Part shown: one piece after another, positions 32,800 to 45,400 of the stretch
Numbering within the stretch: the stretch's first letter is position 1
Layout of the letters: each line of letters opens with the position of its first letter
Assembly: GCF_963855985.1 (NCBI RefSeq)
Contig: NC_087117.1
Location: 2,739,001-2,803,000 of the forward strand
Direction of reading: 5' to 3'
DNA from: Ostrinia nubilalis
Lineage: Eukaryota; Arthropoda; Insecta; Lepidoptera; Crambidae
DNA length: 64,000 nt
The notes under the pieces: generated by a model
What the model saw: only the letters and a program-made list of their open reading frames with translations
Database searches by the model: none
Told to the model about the DNA's origin: nothing
Position numbers and translations under genes: made by a program

Positions 32800-35700
32800 C
32801 AGTGGGTAGACACTTCTCATACAAAAACTAGTCTCTATATGTAGCAATTGATATACAACCTTATCCCTTAAGCAATAAAGTGCATTTTGGATTGATTTTA
32901 CTATAGCAGGGGAACCCGCGGATCAATACCACCATACTAAAAATAATTGTTAGTGTCCTTATGTTGGTAGTATTGTTAGTTTGACAAATGAAAAAAAATG
33001 TCTGTCAATTGAGTTTGAGTTTTTAACCGGCGAATTGATTCGTGTGAAGTTATTTTCTCAGATTTGGTGCAATATTACTGTAAATAAACTTTTCTGTCGT
33101 TTACGTTGAGTTGATTAAGTTCCTCCGTATCGGGCGTGATAAAGTTTGCTGTTCAGTGTTATGTTTTTTGTGAGATAGAGACTCTTTTAAATAAGCTGTG
33201 TTTCAACTTCTACAGAAGTTTAAACTCTTATTTACTTTTCTGTTTAATGGGTATGTTATCTACTTACTTGAAATATTACATCTATTACAAATCTATTTTT
33301 CATTAAAAACAACCCTATGTGATGAAAATGTAAATGTACTTTCAAAACTGGTAAATGCATGAACCAGGGCATTGACACTGGTTGGAGAGAAATTATAGGC
33401 TTTGTTTAATTAATACCTATTTCATTTTAGGCTTCTACTGATAATGGAGAGTAGAAACAACAAGAAGTGCGTTATTTGTAATAAGAGGCGAAGTCGTGGT
33501 GGATCACCCTTACTTTTGAGTAGGTTTCCTCTGGATTCTGACCGGTGAGTTTCTAATAACACTCATTTATTACAAGATAATTTTACTGATTGTGTAAACT
33601 TAAAGGCTGGGATTAATATTTTTAATCATACAGTAAATAACCATAACCAATTTTTAATTTCAGTATTTTGTTTCGTACTCTGCAAATGAATTGCATAACA
33701 ATACTAAAAGAAATTAGTTGATGAATAAATTTCAGTTTGTTATTCTTTTTCTTTTCTAATAGGTATTTCTTATTTCAGTTGTCGAATGTGGGTTAAAAAT
33801 GCTGGCTTAGAAGACTTAGCATATGTACCTATTGAAAAGTTACACCAACTGAAGTTTGTTTGTGGTGGGCACTTCACTCCTGAATCCTTCAATGCCAAAG
33901 GAACTCGGCTGAAGAACTCAGCTATTCCAACACTGGAATTGAGCAATCCCATCTTGCCAGATGAAGTTTTGACAGAGTTTCCTCTTCATGTAAAAGACTC
34001 CAATAAAGAAAACCTCAAGACAGGTATGATGATGACTTCAATTATTTTTTTTAAATTTAATTTACTATCTATCAATTTTTCTGAATTATTTAGATGTCTT
34101 AATTAATTTTCTTTGGTTTCCAAAACAAACCAACCGAATGCAATTTAACAAGGTTCTTTCTTTGTAACCACAAACATGTGTTGTATGCTTATCAATAAAT
34201 AATATATAATTTCAATTATTAATTATATCTATACTTTGTTACAGTTCTTTATGATCATTCATATTGCATTCCAAAGAAGTCAAATCCAGTTGAACGAGGT
34301 ATGTTTATCTAAAATTATACTAATAATATAAAAAGGAAATATTTAATTGTTTGTTTGTATTTGATCGGCTCCGTAACTCGAGCCAAGATAGCCTAAAGTG
34401 CGGGTTAGAACCCCACAGCTTGAATATTGTAGTAAACCCACTCGTAACACAATTTAGCTTAGAATGTGTGTTGAGTTAGAGGGACTTTAGTAATTTGTGT
34501 AATACAAATTCTTCAAAAAAAGTACCGGACCAATTTGAAAAATTTTAGGCAATCTACATTAATTAGCCAGGTCAGCTAGTTTAATAATATTTATAAGCTA
34601 GTAATTTTTAATGTGAGCAAGACATGTACTAGACTGATTGTACCCTAAAGTTGGGTAAGAACATGACATTTTATTACCCAATTCACATTTCATTATCTGC
34701 TTTCAGTTCCCCTTACAACTACAACCAAACAACTAAATTCAACATGTTTGGGAGCTGTGGATATACCAGATTCTGGTATTTCTGCGAAAACAACTTTTGA
34801 ACCTCTTCCTTCTACTTCCAATGCACCAGAACATATGACCTATAAACCCATTACTCATGGTAAGTGTACAAACTAATTATTTACCTTCTAAAATATGCCT
34901 TCCCTCAAACTAAAGAATGCCACCCTGGATGCGTTCTGCAGTCTGCAGTCAGGTCAAAATGAACTTATATGTACAACATTCTAGGTTTCTGTACATTTTA
35001 TATTAATGCGATTTGACCGTGCGGATACGAACAAAGAACGCAAAGCACACGTGACTGATTGCCTTATCACGACCACTTACAGATTGTCTTGACATACCCG
35101 CAGACCGCATCCAGAATGCAGAACATTAAAACCTCTAAATGCCTTTAATTTAATATTATGTCATTGTTATTGAAGGTGGGCCCACGCTTCATATTTTATG
35201 AGAAGAGCTATCATTATCCTGTCTTTGCATTTTTTTAAAACTTGATAATGATTGATTGATTTGGAAATAATATGTTTCATAAAACAACAAAATAAATTTT
35301 AAACTAATTTGCATATTTATAATATTTCAGATGATAAAAACATTTGCCATCAAGATGCACAGGCAGAAATATTAGTCCACAGTTATAAAAGACCTAAGAA
35401 AAACATTGAAATGAAAGGTAAGATAAAACATACCTAATTTAAAAAACTAAGTAAAATTGCTGATTAATAAACCAATATTCAATTCAATTTGCTTTAATGT
35501 TGTTTTTTTTACTAATGGAAATGTTTTTATTACAGACACTTCATCAACATTTACAATTAAAGAGAAGAGGCTTTGGCGACAGTTACAAAATGCAAAAAAA
35601 AACAATAAGGAATATAGCGAAGGTAGTTGCAGAAGAACACAACAGAAATTTTTTAAATATTAAAAAACTGAATAGTACCATTGTAAATCCAACATTCAAA

Positions 35701-37389
35701 ACTAAGATGAGGGTGAAGTATGCTGCGCATGCTCTGAGTAATACCGTGGCAGCTATTTTAAAAATGATGGCATGGAAAGAAGTTTCTGATTGCAATGATA
35801 CAGCATTTGTGATTGAACAGTTAGATAAACTATTTGATTGTACAAATGGTCCATCATCTTTAAATGACGTAAAGAAAGGGATCCGGGAAAATGTTTCCAC
35901 ATCAAGTAATCACATTGAGTCTTGGACCTTTTATACTGATAAGTTAAAAACCATAAAATTTATAACAGCAGAAAACACGATACTAAAAAATGTTAAATGC
36001 GTAAAGGGATATCAAATATCTATCAAATCCTTAAACGATATTTGGGAAAAGTTAAAGAATGAAGGGTTTAAATATATGAACCTTAGACAGTTTAACCAAG
36101 ACTCTCTGGAAAACTTATTTGGAATCATTAGGCAACACAGTGTAACCAATAGAAATCCCACTATCACGCACTTTACTGCAGCGCTTAAAACAAGCATGGT
36201 TACTGGGCTGAAAGTGCCTCATAGCAGAAGTGCTAATTGTGAAGCAGACAACAATAAACATATGCTGGAATATAAAGACATTTTAAAAACTAATTTAAAA
36301 ACAACAGAAATAAAAATTAATGTTCAAGATTCCACAGACACTGAATTTTATCCTGTGTTGTCTATCCCGGACCCTGAAAACTTAGAACAGCCCATTGAAA
36401 ATTTGTGTAGCCTTGAAAACCAACCAGTAGTATATGTAAGCGGGTATTTAGCTGCCAAACTATTACAGAACAGTTCTTGTTTAATTTGTGAAGAGTGTTT
36501 GAGCGTGAAAACTCCTGTTGACAATGATTTGTATGCATATATATCTCTTCGCGAATGGTGGCATGATAAAAAAAGTCTCGTTTATCCAACAATTCAATTA
36601 TGTACCACCGTAAATGCAGCTAAACAATTTTATCATGACCATATTGCCGACCAGATATATATGGAAAATGTTGGAAAATTCATTTTCTTAATGTTGAGTA
36701 CAAATTGTAATTTTAGTTGGTTTAAATGTCAACAACATAATAAAGAAATTTATGATAAGATGTTTAAAATATTAAGTTACCTTTTTCTAAGAAAAAGTTG
36801 TAAAATCATTAATGACAGCTTCATAAAAAGTGAAAACAATTTTGCTGACAAAAGTAAAAAAGCACAGCAACAAAGCATTGAAAAGTAATCTTGAGGCTGA
36901 GGTTCGATCAGCTGATAAGAAATAAATAAAAATCCTATTTTTTCTTAGAAAAAGTTGTGAAAATAAAAGTTTACAAAATTATCATTTCTGTACTTTGTTA
37001 TAATTTTCAATAATTCCTCATGCCTACAACTGCTATGTCATGTTCAATACTTATTGTAATATACCTATTTTATTTCGAAATAAATAATTTACGTTACAAA
37101 ACTTCGTTTTACTTACACATAGTATAAAATAAAAATAGTAATCATTAAAATATTGAAGGTTCCTATACTAGATATCGATATGCAATTACAACCCTAGCAA
37201 AGTATCGATAATCGATAAGTTATTACGAACGTCACTAATACTGTCAGAAAATAAGGCATTATGTTGGTAGCTCCGCCTGTAGTTTGTGCGGTTGGTAAAG
37301 ATTTGCGGGTCGTTCTCTAAAATGCATATGTGTGCGTGAGCTCAAAAAATATCTATGGAGTGCCGTCTCTTACTCTTTTATGCTCTTTG
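32800..37389 (+). mobile_element. P element copy 2, internally deleted
   Basis: About 4590 bp, near-identical to copy 1 except for small differences and loss of 801 bp corresponding to copy 1 positions 30,175-30,975. It forms the left arm of the palindrome with copy 3. The 3' end is complete (…GCTCTTTG at 37,389). Confidence 0.9.
33444..36888 (+). pseudogene. Deleted P transposase of copy 2; THAP-only product possible
   Basis: Exons 33444-33544, 33779-34023, 34245-34298, 34707-34859, 35331-35417 and from 35536 match copy 1. In exon 6 the 801-bp deletion (267 codons, in frame) removes both catalytic aspartates. In addition a run of eight A has become nine, which shifts the frame and stops translation at 35,663. 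The predicted product is 255 aa: a THAP domain plus linker, with no catalytic core. Downstream, 35,600-36,888 is still open in the old frame but is reached only from an internal start. Confidence 0.82.
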
Positions 37390-37390
37390 G

Positions 37391-40300
37391 TAAGAGACGG
37401 CACTCCATAGATATTTTTTGAGCTCACGCACACATATGCATTTTAGAGAACGACCCGCAAATCTTTACCAACCGCACAAACTACAGGCGGAGCTACCAAC
37501 ATAATGCCTTATTTTCTGACAGTATTAGTGACGTTCGTAATAACTTATCGATTATCGATACTTTGCTAGGGTTGTAATTGCATATCGATATCTAGTATAG
37601 GAACCTTCAATATTTTAATGATTACTATTTTTATTTTATACTATGTGTAAGTAAAACGAAGTTTTGTAACGTAAATTATTTATTTCGAAATAAAATAGGT
37701 ATATTACAATAAGTATTGAACATGACATAGCAGTTGTAGGCATGAGGAATTATTGAAAATTATAACAAAGTACAGAAATGATAATTTTGTAAACTTTTAT
37801 TTTCACAACTTTTTCTAAGAAAAAATAGGATTTTTATTTATAAACATCTTTAATTTTCTTATCAGCTGATCGAACCTCAGCCCTAAGATTACTTTTCAAT
37901 GCTTTGTTGCTGTGCTTTTTTACTTTTGTCAGCAAAATTGTTTTCACTTTTTATGAGGCTGTCATTAATGATTTTACAACTTTTTCTTAGAAAAAGGTAA
38001 CTTAATATTTTAAACATCTTATCATAAATTTATTTATTATGTTGTTGACATTTAAACCAACTAAAATTACAATTTGTACTCAACATTAAGAAAATGAATT
38101 TTCCAACATTTTCCATATATATCTGGTCGGCAATATGGTCATGATAAAATTGTTTAGCTTCATTTACGGTGGTACATAATTGAATTGTTGGATAAACGAG
38201 ACTTTTTTTATCATGCCACCATTCGCGAAGAGATATATATGCATACAAATCATTGTCAACAGGAGTTTTCACGCTCAAACACTCTTCACAAATTAAACAA
38301 GAACTGTTCTGTAATAGTTTGGCAGCTAAATACCCGCTTACATATACTACTGGTTGGTTTTCAAGGCTACACAAATTTTCAATGGGCTGTTCTAAGTTTT
38401 CAGGGTCCGGGATAGACAACACAGGATAAAATTCAGTGTCTGTGGAATCTTGAACATTAATTTTTATTTCTGTTGTTTTTAAATTAGTTTTTAAAATGTC
38501 TTTATATTCCAGCATATTTTTATTGTTGTCTGCTTCACAATTAGCACTTCTGCTATGAGGCACTTTCAGCCCAGTAACCATGCTTGTTTTAAGCGCTGCA
38601 GTAAAGTGCGTGATAGTGGGATTTCTATTGGTTACACTGTGTTGCCTAATGATTCCAAATAAGTTTTCCAGAGAGTCTTGGTTAAACTGTCTAAGGTTCA
38701 TATATTTAAACCCTTCATTCTTTAACTTTTCCCAAATATCGTTTAAGGATTTGATAGATATTTGATATCCCTTTACGCATTTAACATTTTTTAGTATCGT
38801 GTTTTCTGCTGTTATAAATTTTATGGTTTTTAACTTATCAGTATAAAAGGTCCAAGACTCAATGTGATTACTTGATGTGGAAACATTTTCCCGGATCCCT
38901 TTCTTTACGTCATTTAAAGATGATGGACCATTTGTACAATCAAATAGTTTATCTAACTGTTCAATCACAAATGCTGTATCATTGCAATCAGAAACTTCTT
39001 TCCATGCCATCATTTTTAAAATAGCTGCCACGGTATTACTCAGAGCATGCGCAGCATACTTCACCCTCATCTTAGTTTTGAATGTTGGATTTACAATGGT
39101 ACTATTCAGTTTTTTAATATTTAAAAAATTTCTGTTGTGTTCTTCTGCAACTACCTTCGCTATATTCCTTATTGTTTTTTTTTGCATTTTGTAACTGTCG
39201 CCAAAGCCTCTTCTCTTTAATTGTAAATGTTGATGAAGTGTCTGTAATAAAAACATTTCCATTAGTAAAAAAAAACAACATTAAAGCAAATTGAATTGAA
39301 TATTGGTTTATTAATCAGCAATTTTACTTAGTTTTTTAAATTAGGTATGTTTTATCTTACCTTTCATTTCAATGTTTTTCTTAGGTCTTTTATAACTGTG
39401 GACTAATATTTCTGCCTGTGCATCTTGATGGCAAATGTTTTTATCATCTGAAATATTATAAATATGCAAATTAGTTTAAAATTTATTTTGTTGTTTTATG
39501 AAACATATTATTTCCAAATCAATCAATCATTATCAAGTTTTAAAAAAATGCAAAGACAGGATAATGATAGCTCTTCTCATAAAATATGAAGCGTGGGCCC
39601 ACCTTCAATAACAATGACATAATATTAAATTAAAGGCATTTAGAGGTTTTAATGTTCTGCATTCTGGATGCGGTCTGCGGGTATGTCAAGACAATCTGTA
39701 AGTGGTCGTGATAAGGCAATCAGTCACGTGTGCTTTGCGTTCTTTGTTCGTATCCGCACGGTCAAATCGCATTAATATAAAATGTACAGAAACCTAGAAT
39801 GTTGTAGGTACATATAAGTTCATTTTGACCTGACTGCAGACTGCAGAACGCATCCAGGGTGGCATTCTTTAGTTTGAGGGAAGGCATATTTTAGAAGGTA
39901 AATAATTAGTTTGTACACTTACCATGAGTAATGGGTTTATAGGTCATATGTTCTGGTGCATTGGAAGTAGAAGGAAGAGGTTCAAAAGTTGTTTTCGCAG
40001 AAATACCAGAATCTGGTATATCCACAGCTCCCAAACATGTTGAATTTAGTTGTTTGGTTGTAGTTGTAAGGGGAACTGAAAGCAGATAATGAAATGTGAA
40101 TTGGGTAATAAAATGTCATGTTCTTACCCAACTTTAGGGTACAATCAGTCTAGTACATGTCTTGCTCACATTAAAAATTACTAGCTTATAAATATTATTA
40201 AACTAGCTGACCTGGCTAATTAATGTAGATTGCCTAAAATTTTTCAAATTGGTCCGGTACTTTTTTTGAAGAATTTGTATTACACAAATTACTAAAGTCC

Positions 40301-41982
40301 CTCTAACTCAACACACATTCTAAGCTAAATTGTGTTACGAGTGGGTTTACTACAATATTCAAGCTGTGGGGTTCTAACCCGCACTTTAGGCTATCTTGGC
40401 TCGAGTTACGGAGCCGATCAAATACAAACAAACAATTAAATATTTCCTTTTTATATTATTAGTATAATTTTAGATAAACATACCTCGTTCAACTGGATTT
40501 GACTTCTTTGGAATGCAATATGAATGATCATAAAGAACTGTAACAAAGTATAGATATAATTAATAATTGAAATTATATATTATTTATTGATAAGCATACA
40601 ACACATGTTTGTGGTTACAAAGAAAGAACCTTGTTAAATTGCATTCGGTTGGTTTGTTTTGGAAACCAAAGAAAATTAATTAAGACATCTAAATAATTCA
40701 GAAAAATTGATAGATAGTAAATTAAATTTAAAAAAAAAAATTGAAGTCATCATCATACCTGTCTTGAGGTTTTCTTTATTGGAGTCTTTTACATGAAGAG
40801 GAAACTCTGTCAAAACTTCATCTGGCAAGATGGGATTGCTCAATTCCAGTGTTGGAATAGCTGAGTTCTTCAGCCGAGTTCCTTTGGCATTGAAGGATTC
40901 AGGAGTGAAGTGCCCACCACAAACAAACTTCAGTTGGTGTAACTTTTCAATAGGTACATATGCTAAGTCTTCTAAGCCAGCATTTTTAACCCACATTCGA
41001 CAACTGAAATAAGAAATACCTATTAGAAAAGAAAAAGAATAACAAACTGAAATTTATTCATCAACTAATTTCTTTTAGTATTGTTATGCAATTCATTTGC
41101 AGAGTACGAAACAAAATACTGAAATTAAAAATTGGTTATGGTTATTTACTGTATGATTAAAAATATTAATCCCAGCCTTTAAGTTTACACAATCAGTAAA
41201 ATTATCTTGTAATAAATGAGTGTTATTAGAAACTCACCGGTCAGAATCCAGAGGAAACCTACTCAAAAGTAAGGGTGATCCACCACGACTTCGCCTCTTA
41301 TTACAAATAACGCACTTCTTGTTGTTTCTACTCTCCATTATCAGTAGAAGCCTAAAATGAAATAGGTATTAATTAAACAAAGCCTATAATTTCTCTCCAA
41401 CCAGTGTCAATGCCCTGGTTCATGCATTTACCAGTTTTGAAAGTACATTTACATTTTCATCACATAGGGTTGTTTTTAATGAAAAATAGATTTGTAATAG
41501 ATCTAATATTTCAAGTAAGTAGATAACATACCCATTAAACAGAAAAGTAAATAAGAGTTTAAACTTCTGTAGAAGTTGAAACACAGCTTATTTAAAAGAG
41601 TCTCTATCTCACAAAAAACATAACACTGAACAGCAAACTTTATCACGCCCGATACGGAGGAACTTAATCAACTCAACGTAAACGACAGAAAAGTTTATTT
41701 ACAGTAATATTGCACCAAATCTGAGAAAATAACTTCACACGAATCAATTCGCCGGTTAAAAACTCAAACTCAATTGACAGACATTTTTTTTCATTTGTCA
41801 AACTAACAATACTACCAACATAAGGACACTAACAATTATTTTTAGTATGGTGGTATTGATCCGCGGGTTCCCCTGCTATAGTAAAATCAATCCAAAATGC
41901 ACTTTATTGCTTAAGGGATAAGGTTGTATATCAATTGCTACATATAGAGACTAGTTTTTGTATGAGAAGTGTCTACCCACTG
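37391..41982 (-). mobile_element. P element copy 3, internally deleted, inverted
   Basis: Mirror image of copy 2, with the same 801-bp deletion and the same extra A. It lacks about 17 bp of its own 3' terminus at the palindrome centre (it starts 'taagagacggcac') and ends with the inverse of CAGTGGGTAG at 41,982. Private changes relative to copy 2 include about 20 extra bases near 37,845. Confidence 0.9.
38030..41339 (-). pseudogene. Deleted P transposase of copy 3
   Basis: Same exon layout as copy 2 in inverse orientation, starting at ATG 41,339, with the shared deletion and frameshift. It also has a private nonsense change near 38,030 (a GAA codon of copies 1 and 2 reads TAA), which shortens the residual C-terminal frame. 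A 255-aa THAP-only product like that of copy 2 is still predicted. Confidence 0.78.
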
Positions 41983-42468
41983 GCACCACTCACGTACCAC
42001 TTGGGCTTGGCTTACTTCAACGCGATTGGTTAAAATAAGTATCGCCATGTTGGCCAGTGGCTAGTGAAGTAACTTAGGCAAAATCATAATCGAAAAAAAA
42101 AAAGGAGAAAATATGTCATTTTGACGAGGTGGAAAAACAAAACGCTTTTCGCGGCAGAAAACAAAAATAATTCCTCTATGAAGAGGGGACGAAATATTTT
42201 TTATCCGACTTCAAAAAAGGAGGAGGTTCTATATCAAATTATTAGTTACAGTAAAGTTATAACAGTTATCTTGGGTACCTATCTTTGAATTTCAGGCATT
42301 GTAGATTGTAGTGCATAAATTTTTTACTGCTGAAAGTTACCCTGATATTCATAATAAAATACCCAAGGTGACTGTAATATTAAGAAATATAAATATACAA
42401 TGAATATACATACCAAGATTATTTAACAAAATAATTTATTAGGCAACAATTAATGCAGTAATTTAATT
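41983..42468. other. Intergenic block 3' of B2, duplicate of 14,183-14,682
   Basis: Near-identical to the stretch between genes A and B1. It contains no gene. TTTATT (minus-strand AATAAA) at about 42,435 could serve as the B2 polyadenylation signal, about 30 bp below the stop. Confidence 0.65.
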
Positions 42469-45400
42469 TCACGTCAAACCATAATCTTTATGATGACTTC
42501 TAATGTGGCTTTTCAAGCTGCAATTTTGTATGAATGCTTGCCCACAGACAGGACACACGTACCTTCTGTCGTTTGTATGGATTCGCATGTGTTCCTTTAA
42601 CGTTTTCTCTCTAGCATACGATTTTTTGCAAACAGAACATTCATGAATTCTTTTTCCGTTATGTTTTATCATGTGATGCCTTAATTCCACGTTAGTAAAG
42701 CATCTATAAGGGCATATTTCGCAGTATATATCCTTTTGCTGTATATGCGTTCGCATATGAATGGATAACGCGTAGGGACGTTCGAATGATTTTTCGCAAA
42801 TGTTACACTTATATTCTAGAGGAGCTACTCCGTGTACCAGCACCATATGCTTATGTCGCCGGAAGTATTCATTGAATCTCTCAGGGCATCTATTACATTT
42901 ATATTTCTTCACATTCTCGTGAACCGTTTCAACGTGAATCTTCCTCTTTTGCTGAGAAGGGAACTGCTTTTGGCAAACCTCACACGGGTACTGTTTGGTT
43001 CTACGCGAATGCATATGATAGCCGTGTATTCGTAATCTCTGTTTCGACACGAAACCAGAATCGCATTCTTCGCAAACGTAATTTCTGTAGTGAGTGTTCA
43101 TATGCCGCTCTATCGCTCCAAATGTCTCGTAAAGATTACCGCAAAGTTGACACTGGAAACTGTTCTCTTTGACTTTGAAAGGAATAACTCTGTCCGACAA
43201 TTCCAAATACATTTTCTTTCCGTGTACTTCTGTTAGATGTTTCTTTAAATCGTTCAGACTTTGTATACTCTTACTACAAATTGTGCATTGTAGGTCGGAT
43301 ATATCAGCATAAACGACTACTCCATCAGGTCTGCCCACTCTGTACTTTTTTAAAACGCTTTGGCTGACATTCTCTTTGGTGTGATCTGATTTCTGATGCT
43401 TTTTAAGCTCTTCGAAATCTTCAAATAACTTTTCGCAGTAAAAGCACGGATAAGCTCTTTGGAATTTCGATTTAAAAGCTGTTACATTTGAAAATTCCAG
43501 TATTGCAGTTATATTCGTTGCATGAGTTAATCTTTCTATGGTGTATGGGTTTTTAAGTCTATCAATGTCCAGTTTGTCTTTTTCTTTATACTTGGTGGTC
43601 TGTATTCGCTTCTTTTTAGTAAAGGGTTCGTTTAGGTCTTCGTTAAGTTGGTCATTAGGTACCGTTTTTAAATTTCCTTTTAGTTTTTCTGTGTCTGTCT
43701 GTAGCAGTCGCTCTAAAGACTTTCCTGATATATGTTTACCTAAAACAAAAAGGTATTGAGTAACAATAATATCGCAACGCTAACTGCTTCAGGTTTCGCC
43801 GGTAGTAGACGTAGTTAGATATTTCTAGCTATTCGAGTCGTGATCTTATTTTTAACCGACTTCAAAAAAGGAGGAGGTTATTTATGTGACAGGAGGCAAA
43901 CGAGCAGACGGATCACCTGATGGTAAGTGATTACCGTCGCCCATAGACGCCCGTAGTCCCTGGTTACTTTTATGATTTTAATGATTAATGAATCAATCAA
44001 TTTAAAACAATCTGCTAGCATTTATGTTACGTTTATAATAGTTTTCTTAGTAGTTTCTTTTGTTAATAAATAAAAATACTGTTTAGCTACATTGTAAGTT
44101 TTAAAACTACCCACCTTTTAGAGCTTCTAAGCGTTTAACGAAATTCGGGCAAATCTTCTTGAGGTGCACTCGCTTAAGCAGTGGTTTAAGCGAAGTGAAC
44201 CTCGCGATAAGTTTTGATTCGCCTTCCACAAGATCATTATTCGGGGGAGGGGTATTGTATATTACTGAAAAGGTAAAAAATACTTTTTTACAAATTATTC
44301 TGAATGCAATGTTAATACTCCAATGAGGGTTTTCGCGAATGAAAAATCCGCCAGATGGCAATACGTAGACGCGAGGTCCAAATGCTGCATGATTGGTTAT
44401 TTTTGACATGACATTGACAGATATGTCAAAATCCACCAATCACGCAGCAGTCACACCCCACATCCACGTCCCGCCATCTAGCGGATCTTTCATTCGCGAA
44501 AACCCTCATTGCAATGGCCATTCTTATAGGTGATGGGAAGCACTGTGGAGTAGGCAGGAGGCCTGGCGCAGGTTGTACATTGAAGGTTGCGGAATGAAAT
44601 AGGTATATTATATTTATTATCAAAAAGTATGAAGCATCTACAACCTGGTCGAGTTAACTGCGCACTTGGCGGCCGTGACGTACATCGACGCTCTGAGGTG
44701 GAATTGTGTAAAGCAATCGTAATCATTTGACAGTTCATAACGTACGATAAAGTCAGTTAGACAAAGCGTTTGACAGAATAATCGTACGTTATGAACTGTC
44801 AAATGATAACGATTGCTTTACACAATTCCACCTCTGGTTCGGATGGGGTGAACGTAGGGGCGTGTGCGGACAAATGGGGGGGGGGGGGGTCTTAGAATCG
44901 CATTTCAGAGAGGTGAAGGTGATGCAGTTAGCTCAATCGGGTTGTAGCTGCAGATAGCGCAGGACCGATCGTTATGGAAAATTCTTAGGGGAGGCCTATG
45001 TCCAGCAGTGGTCATCCTTTGTTGAAACGAATTCTTATAATTTCAATAATAATAGCCATAAATCACTAACCTTCACACATATTATATTTGCTGGACTCTT
45101 CTTCCGAACATTCCCCGTTGCTCGTTATTTCTTCTTTTACAGATACTGTACTACTGAACTCTTGTTTCACTGTATCTTGATTTAGTATATCACCTGTAAA
45201 TTTTAAGTCTAATTTAAAAGACCACTTAACGGTTTTCAAGCATCTACAGTTTGGCTAGTTTTTTAGAATAGGTGCAGATTTTATAGCTAGTAAATTATAT
45301 TTATGTACAGACAGACTACCTATATATTTTTGTTGCAATTTAGCACCTATTTCTAATAGTTAAGATAGCAGTGTTCTTTTTTTTGTTGTCTGATGTTTTT

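Noticed and set aside
35497..36888. 463-aa frame in P copy 2 as a functional gene
   Set aside because: It is the in-frame remainder of exon 6 after the 801-bp deletion, opened only by an internal start and a shifted leader; it lacks the THAP domain and both catalytic aspartates.
44876..44889. Run of about 14 G as a possible G-quadruplex regulator
   Set aside because: A single homopolymer run in an intron, absent from the B1 copy, and also a common sequencing trouble spot; no further support.
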